Below, piece after piece: positions 58,219 to 64,000 of a stretch of 64,000 nucleotides of DNA; within the stretch, counting starts at the first letter, position 1; every line of letters starts with the position of its first letter. Position numbers and translations under genes: made by a program. Origin of the DNA: Nymphalis io (Eukaryota > Arthropoda > Insecta > Lepidoptera > Nymphalidae); the NCBI RefSeq assembly GCF_905147045.1, contig NC_065918.1, forward strand, positions 9,734,001-9,798,000, written 5' to 3'. Below the pieces are notes generated by a model, which saw only the letters and a list, made by a program, of their open reading frames with translations, had not been told where the DNA came from and did not search any database.

Positions 58219-61200
58219 ATGTCTATTCACAGATTAGTAGCTGTTTCTAGGCTAATGTTACAATGCAATCGTTTTTGTTCAGTTCCGTTAGGAAAATATC
58301 ATCAAAAACAAAATCCAACATATCACAAAAATGGGTAATATATTTTTGCGTATTAAGTTTCGGTCTAATCATTCTACGCACAACGCATCTTATTTGCTTA
58401 TTATTTATTTGTGTAGAAAAAACTGATATTGTTTGGTACTAATTTGAGAACTGAATTTTATACAGTAATATGTTTATTGCGAAATATAGTTACTTAATAT
58501 GCCATTTCACATTACTCATAATTTCATCTTATATGTACATTATATTTTTACAAACTTGTTTGTTAAATCCTTATAAAATGTTGACTCTTACATATTTTTA
58601 CTCATCTCAAAATTCTCAAAATTTATAAATTTCATAACTATTTTTAATATATGTTGACATGAAAGTATGACTCATAAATTATGTTCCAAATTAAAATGTT
58701 TTACTCGTACGTAATTTCAGGTTTCTCATACAGCGTTGCACAAAACACACAAACACAATAAAACATGAAAAAGAAAAACTTAGGACATATATCATACAAA
58801 GATACATAGAATATGTTAAAAATTATACAAAAGTATTAGAAAACAGATTTCCATCGGCTATGAGAATGTATAGAGTTTTTAGTGTAGGCATTAAAGAGTT
58901 TTTAAAAGATCTAAAAACCTACATTTCACTGAGAATTAAAATAGCTAAAAATGGTGGTTTTACTAGCATGTCTCGCCAAGATATAGAGTTATACCAGAAG
59001 ATGCCTTCAGACATGTGGAGGATAGCTCCTGTTCTAATATTATCAGCTGTACCATTTGGAAACTATGTGATATTTCCTCTAGCGTAAGTTATCTTAAACT
59101 ACCACCTATAATGCCAAATTTAACTAGTATGAGAATAAAATTACTATAAAACAGCTTGTATTACACAGACAAGTAATTATGAGATAAATATGATTTTAAT
59201 AAAAAAAAGATTACTGATACTAAAGACTAAATTTAAAAAAATGTTACAAGATATAATTATTTACATTTCATAAAAATATATTTTCCAAAAAATTTGCAGT
59301 CAGTCCATTATGGTAAAGTGCACATAAATTTGTAATGCATTTCATAAATTATTTTAATTGATGCAATTAGTAATTTATTTACATATATTTATTTCAGATT
59401 TTTAAAACCAAAGACGATGCTAAGTTCTCATTTCTGGTCAATTCAACAAAAAGCTGAATTTACAGTACAAGATCTTACAGATCGTCTTAAGAATAACAAA
59501 CCGGTTTTTCGTGCACTTCAAGCAAAAATTAACTCTGTTTCTTCAGGTGATATAGAAAAACAATGGAAACGAATTATCGGCTTACTTGGCTCTGGTGTTC
59601 ATCCAACAGCACAAGAAGTATTGACCTGTAAAGATTTATTTAGCAAAGAACCATACAGCTTATCTAATTTGACATATTCCCACATGGTAGGTTTATATCT
59701 AAAAATTTAACTCACAAACAACTAATGTAATCCGCCAAACATGGGTCCCAGATGGTAATGAAAGAACTCAGAATCACTGTTAAAGTGTTAACTAAATATG
59801 TAAATATATGTTCACATATAAGTATAGCATATATGGTGTCACCATATGGTGAGGTCGTAAGGTTTAGTTTAGCTTGTGCCGGCGGGTCAATTAGAGAAAT
59901 ACGTCTTTCCTTCGTAAGTGTATATTGGCATCTAACTTAATCGTAAAACAGAATCACCATAAGCCAACCAAAGGACTACTGAAGTCCTTTCAAAATAAGT
60001 AAAGACAACAAAAGTGCTTCTGCGACCACTAAATAGGTAAGTCTGCTTGCATGACCCAAAATGATTGGGTGCTTCACTTCATTAGCCAGTTCAGAGTTCC
60101 TGAGCCCACATTCAGGATTCCATCTTCGTCAAGGTATGGATCTAGTTCTTTTAGTTTGCTTGCTTTTCGTCAGTTTTATTATTATTATTATTTTTTCTTC
60201 CTAAGTGTATATTGGTAACTAACTTAATCGTAAAACAGAATCACCATAATATCACCATATACATTGCTATTTTTTTTTTTTTTTTATAGAATAGGATGGT
60301 GGTCGAGTATATGGGCCACCTGATGGTAAGTGGTCACCAAACGCCCTTAGACATTGGCATTGTAAGAAATGTCAACCATCGCTTATAGCCAATGCGCCAC
60401 CAACCTTGGGAACTAAGATTTTATGTCCCTTGTGCCTGTAATTACACTGGCTCACTCATTGCTGTTTTGCGGTAGAATATCTGATGAGTGAGTGGTACCT
60501 ACCCAGACGAGCTTGCACAAAGCCCTACCACTAGTAATGTAATGTAATATTGACATTAAAAAAATTATAAATCCCAAAAGAACTAGTATTTTCTTTCATT
60601 ATCTAAAATTGTTTATTTCATTTACTGTATAAAAGTATGTATTAAATATTCTGTATATGTTAAGTTGAGATAAGAGTCAAACAAAACACTAATTTGTAAC
60701 TTTCTATTTTAACATTTTACAGTTTGAATGTAATGTGATACTATGTTCATGATTTTTATTTAATTTCAATCTAGCATTATCCTGTGATTGTCGTTAAAAG
60801 TATCTTAAAGTTGCCATATACATTTTTGTAATGTATTGTAAATTGCAAGGTACTAATAAATTTGTATTCATAAAGGGATAGCATGACAATGTTGATGCGG
60901 TCAAAATAATTTTGTTTAAACCTATTTATGAAAATCAATTATTTTTTCTTCCAGGGTTATTTGCTTAAAATGTATGGATTAAGAAAAAGTATATTCAGAA
61001 GGAAAAAGTTGAAATACAAAGCATTCTTACTATTACAAATGGATAAAGCAATTGTCAGAGAAGGTGGTGTAGAAACTTTGAGCACAGACGCCTTGCGAAA
61101 TGCATGTCTCATTAGAGGCTTAAATAGTAGTCACTTATCTAACCAAGACATGAGGAACTGGCTTCTTCAGTGGTTGCAAGTATCGGAAAACATTGATTCA

Positions 61201-61278
61201 AGTTCATTTTCTTTGTTGCTTCATTGTCCTATATTTTTTGCATACAACCATCCTCAAAATTGGGTACTAATTTATTGA
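58219..61278 (+). CDS. LETMD1: LETM1 domain-containing protein 1-like, mitochondrial, 363 aa
   Basis: Exons: 58219-58334, 58721-59083, 59398-59686, 60955-61278 (TGA 61276-61278). Junction phases agree and the total is 1092 nt; the human homologue is close to this length. The N-terminus (MSIHRLVAVSRLMLQCNRF) is basic and lacks acidic residues, as a mitochondrial presequence should. A membrane segment follows in MWRIAPVLILSAVPFGNYVIFPLA. The LETM1-like (ribosome-binding type) domain covers roughly residues 110-335, with KPKTMLSSHFW, then GYLLKMYGLRKS, LSTDALRNACLIRGLNSSHL and MRNWLLQWLQVS. Mammalian LETMD1 sits in the inner mitochondrial membrane and supports matrix and respiratory function. 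No EF hands are seen, in line with LETMD1 rather than LETM1. AATAAA is at 61476-61481. Confidence 0.93.
59916..60249. repeat. unassigned segment flanked by 47-bp direct repeats
   Basis: Copies at 59916-59962 and 60203-60249 begin AAGTGTATATTGG and end CACCATAA; they differ at two positions. The interior holds 'gttcctgagcccacattcag' and a TTA microsatellite. The copies are too long for a standard target duplication, so this may be a tandem duplication or solo-LTR-like structure. Confidence 0.6.
60282..60540 (+). repeat. family B repeat with small internal deletion
   Basis: T-run then 'atagaataggatggtggtcg', 'gggccacctgatggtaagtgg', 'tatgtcccttgtgcctgta', 'gtggtacctacccagacgag' and 'ccctaccactagta'. 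About 30 bp before 'attgctgttttgcggt' are missing compared with 15535-15825. Confidence 0.75.
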
Positions 61279-62170
61279 ATTATTTTTAGCATTACATTAA
61301 TCCTGTTTATGTATATATAACTTATTTTAAAAAATAGCAGTATATTCACATTTTGGAAACATAATAGCAGTGGGCTCTATTATCAAAAGTTTCAGACATT
61401 TTTTTTAGATAAAGCAAATTAGTATTATCATGGCCATACTACCTGATTAATTGATTTGACTAAACATGATGGTTAAATAAAAGTACATCTCATTATTTAC
61501 ATAAACACAAATAATTTCAGATTGATTTACTATTCATAACTTTTTTGTAATATATTATTTATTATTCATTGTTTTTTTTTTCTAATCTACAAATTTAAAC
61601 AAGTTACGAAACTGTACGATCGCATTTACACATGCGTGTGGGTTACGAGGCGAAGCGCAAGTGTAACCAATGCACTCGTCAATCGCCACGCTATTTATCG
61701 TTCGGGGTGATTCCTCCAGGAGCAATTGTTCCATCCTAGTCATGGACGAGTGGTAAGACGAAATTAGCTTTTACACACTCACGTTCAGAGATGTACAAAT
61801 ATAGTTTGCGAAAAGCATTCAAATACAAAATGCAAATATATTTATAATTTACTATTTCAAGTGCAAAATAGGTATTTTCAAAACACTTTATTAAGTAAAT
61901 ACTTTTATTTGAATTCTTTTTTTATTTATAAATAATTTTAACACTGTCACTCATCTTCCTCCTGTGTGGTCGCATTATGATACCATACCACCTTATGAAA
62001 AAAGTTTTTTTTTCTGGTTCTGAGCTTCGAAAACTAGTGTTGTAGTCTAAAAACACCTCTTTTATTGATGGGTAACGGTTTGGTATTGCCATACTTGTGC
62101 CTTCATCTTTTAAGTTTTGAAGAGTTTTCGAAGTCTATGACGGTATTTAAACTACTACGCTCACTGAGGA
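61279..62170. other. 3' flank of LETMD1-like gene
   Basis: AATAAA at 61476-61481. A more GC-rich patch at about 61620-61760 ('gggttacgaggcgaagcgca', 'cctccaggagcaattgttcc') looks like an old repeat but is unassigned. Confidence 0.45.
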
Positions 62171-62520
62171 ATCTTTTTTTTTCACGCTGAAAAAACGCAT
62201 TACGCAGTACCCTTTCCGTCTTAACGAGGAGCGTCACGGGTTCGCTTGCGCATGCTACAGTGACGCTCTGACAGTCGGCTCGCCTTTGCAGGCCTCCATT
62301 CTCTAAGGAGGATTACCACCCTCGTAATCACCCACTGAAAACCCCCCTTGGCGATGCGTATTGCTGCGAAGGGAAAAGGTGCTCATAGCGCCTCTCATCT
62401 CCCCGATCTTCTTCGGCGGAGCAGGTCTGCAGCGGCGTCCTTTTCCCGCTCCCGCTTCGTGGCCTCTTTCTGCTTCTGCTACTTCACTCCTAAACAAAAG
62501 GGACGAATGGCGCATCTCAC
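62171..62520 (-). mobile_element. R1-like retrotransposon 3' end fragment
   Basis: On the minus strand it ends in an A-tract (T-run at about 62167-62173) and holds the 3' UTR of the R1-like family. Matches to 45850-46130 include 'gcgtcacgggttcgcttgcg', 'gcctttgcaggcctcca' and the ORF2 tail region 'atcttcttcggcggagcagg'. It is 5'-truncated, and no target duplication was found. Confidence 0.7.
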
Positions 62521-62639
62521 TCGTGGGGGTGATGCTCTTTTATGGGAGGCAAGTGCTCCTCGATTCCGTCCAATGAGGAAACTGAGTCTTGAAACATGTA
62601 TTAAGACTCATTTTTTTCTTTTTTTTCTGATGACTGGCC

Positions 62640-63639
62640 TTTTTTTTCTCGCTGGAAAAACACATTTATGTGTTTCCCCCATATGAGGTGGGGGGTACGT
62701 GAGACTCGCCGGTGCTGAAGGCGCCGGAATACCCACTAAAAAACCAGCGGTACCCACTCCGTCTTGTCGGGGGACGTCACGGGATCGCTGGCGCATACTA
62801 CCGTGCCGTCCCGACGGTTGGCCCGCTTCTGTGGGCCTCCAATTCCTAGGGGGTTCTCGGGGTACAGGATACAGGTACCCCCTAGCCCCGGTGACACTCA
62901 CGATGGGAGGAGAAGATGCGCATAGCGCCGGCGTCTTCTCCCCGGTCTTCTTCGGCGAAGCGGGTCAGCGGAGGCACTCTCCTCACGCTCCTACTCCGCG
63001 GCCTCCTTCTGCGACATGACATTTTCGCAGAAGAAAACCATATACATCCCGCACCTGTCGCTACCAAGTATGGCATTTATCACGCTCGGCAGCGAAAGGT
63101 TTCCGCCGATTAAAGTCGCCAGGGAAAGGCGCTGAGGCCCCCAAGCGGCACACTCTATCAGAGTGTGGCATGCCGTGTCCGTAGGCGCACCACACTCGTG
63201 GCAGGAGGGCGTTACCTCCCGCGTGACCATTCCGAGTAGGTACTTACCGAAGCACCCATGTCCAGTAAGCACCTGAGTCAGTCTGAAGGTCAGTGTGCCG
63301 CCTTTTCTCGTTACCCAGCGACTCAAGTGGGAACGGATCGCCTCCACTGTCGCCAGGCCTGCTGATGGGGACCTCAGATCCTCCTTCCACCTGCGAATCA
63401 GGACTTCCTGGGCGAGAGTCCTGATTCGCACCTCCAACCCTGGACGGTCGCCACGCGATCTCACTTCCGCCCGGAACCGGTACACTTCCGCGAGCACCTC
63501 CGCCTGGAGCTCCCAAGACGGATCGCCGGAGCGGCGGAGAAGTGTTGCCGCCGTCCACGACACCGTACGATATCCGCGTATCACCCTCACCGCTATGATT
63601 CTCTGCGGCCTTCGCAAGAGAGCCTTGTTCCGAGCGGCG
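62640..63639 (-). mobile_element. R1-clade retrotransposon, 5'-truncated copy
   Basis: Flanked by an exact 14-bp duplication (TCTGATGACTGGCC) at 62626-62639 and 63640-63653. The 3' end (T-run, then CTCGCTGGAAAAACACATTT on the plus strand) and the 3' UTR match the copy at 45742-49373. Only the last kilobase is present, the standard result of incomplete reverse transcription. Confidence 0.88.
62991..63617 (-). pseudogene. R1-clade ORF2 C-terminal end
   Basis: An open frame without a stop encodes the post-RT region: RRPQRIIAVRVIRGYRTVSW, then AATLLRRSGDPSWELQAEVL, LTFRLTQVLTGHGCFGKYL and the zinc knuckle CHECGAPTDTACHTLIEC. It ends VMSQKEAAE. It continues past the point where the other copy has TAG, showing the family's true C-terminus. 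There is no start codon because of 5' truncation. The intact frame suggests the insertion is younger than its neighbours. Confidence 0.82.
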
Positions 63640-63653
63640 TCTGATGACTGGCC

Positions 63654-64000
63654 TGATGGACCCTACCACTTTTCAAGTTTTCATGTTTTATTTTTCCCCA
63701 CTTCTGCAATGAAAAGTTCGTTAATTAGTCCTTGTTTTTTTTTATTATACCAATTAAAACAATTTAAGAGATTATCCAGTTCCAATAAGTACAAAAATTT
63801 TTGCATTCTAATTAATTTCGGTTACAGACAACCATAAAATAGTTCCTTCCAACTCCTAATGGCTTCAGCTATAAATGTTCTCAAAAGTTAATAGTAAAGT
63901 ATCTTGCAAATAGAAAATATGTCTCAAAAAATATTTCAAATAACATACTAAATGCTTTTAAAAAAAGTTATTTAAATGCAAAATAGAAAATACCTATTTT
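63654..64000. other. AT-rich end of the window
   Basis: No supported feature after the second target duplication. Sequence is AT-rich with a few A-runs. Confidence 0.5.

Larger units (their letters stand above)
59687..60954 (+). other. LETMD1-like intron 3
   Basis: Donor GTAGGT at 59687, acceptor TTCCAG ending at 60954. It contains a 47-bp direct repeat (59916-59962 and 60203-60249) flanking an unassigned 240-bp segment, and a family B repeat. Confidence 0.7.

Overview
This window looks like eukaryotic nuclear DNA from a moth or butterfly (Lepidoptera). It is AT-rich and its genes are split into short exons with GT/AG introns. It carries tRNA-headed SINE copies, short interspersed repeats typical of lepidopteran genomes, RTE, Jockey/CR1-like and R1-clade non-LTR retrotransposons, a mariner and a Helitron scrap. 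There are no prokaryotic features. All calls come from reading the sequence; splice models were checked by phase and by length divisible by three, not by transcripts.

Layout of host genes: (1) 49-186 (+), the terminal exon of an unidentified gene that enters from the left. (2) 6837-21090 (+), an eight-exon secreted CUB-domain protein of 423 aa; all seven introns join in phase. (3) 30455-41438 (+), a stomatin/band-7 (SPFH) membrane protein, six exons found plus a doubtful 5' exon at 28843-28927. (4) 54846-50848 (-), a six-exon, 696-aa protein with a FAM194/ERICH6-type C-terminal domain and an N-terminal cysteine cluster. (5) 58219-61278 (+), a four-exon, 363-aa LETMD1-like mitochondrial inner-membrane protein. 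Genes 4 and 5 are divergent across a 3.4-kb interval containing three perfect TATCGATA (DRE-type) sites.

The rest is introns and intergenic DNA rich in mobile-element debris. The most informative pieces are: a mariner (24900-28636) with near-identical 32-bp inverted repeats and a TA duplication, interrupted by a 5'-truncated non-LTR element in the opposite orientation; an R1-clade element (45742-49373) that has lost its reverse transcriptase but keeps two overlapping ORFs and a 14-bp target duplication; a second, truncated R1-like copy (62640-63639), also with a 14-bp duplication; an internally deleted RTE copy in a stomatin intron; and several strong hairpins. I see no convincing undescribed multi-gene system. 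The most novel leads are the Cys-rich ERICH6-like protein, the CUB protein, the intronic hairpin at 8023-8089 and the orphan candidate exons at 43291, 44040 and 55307.
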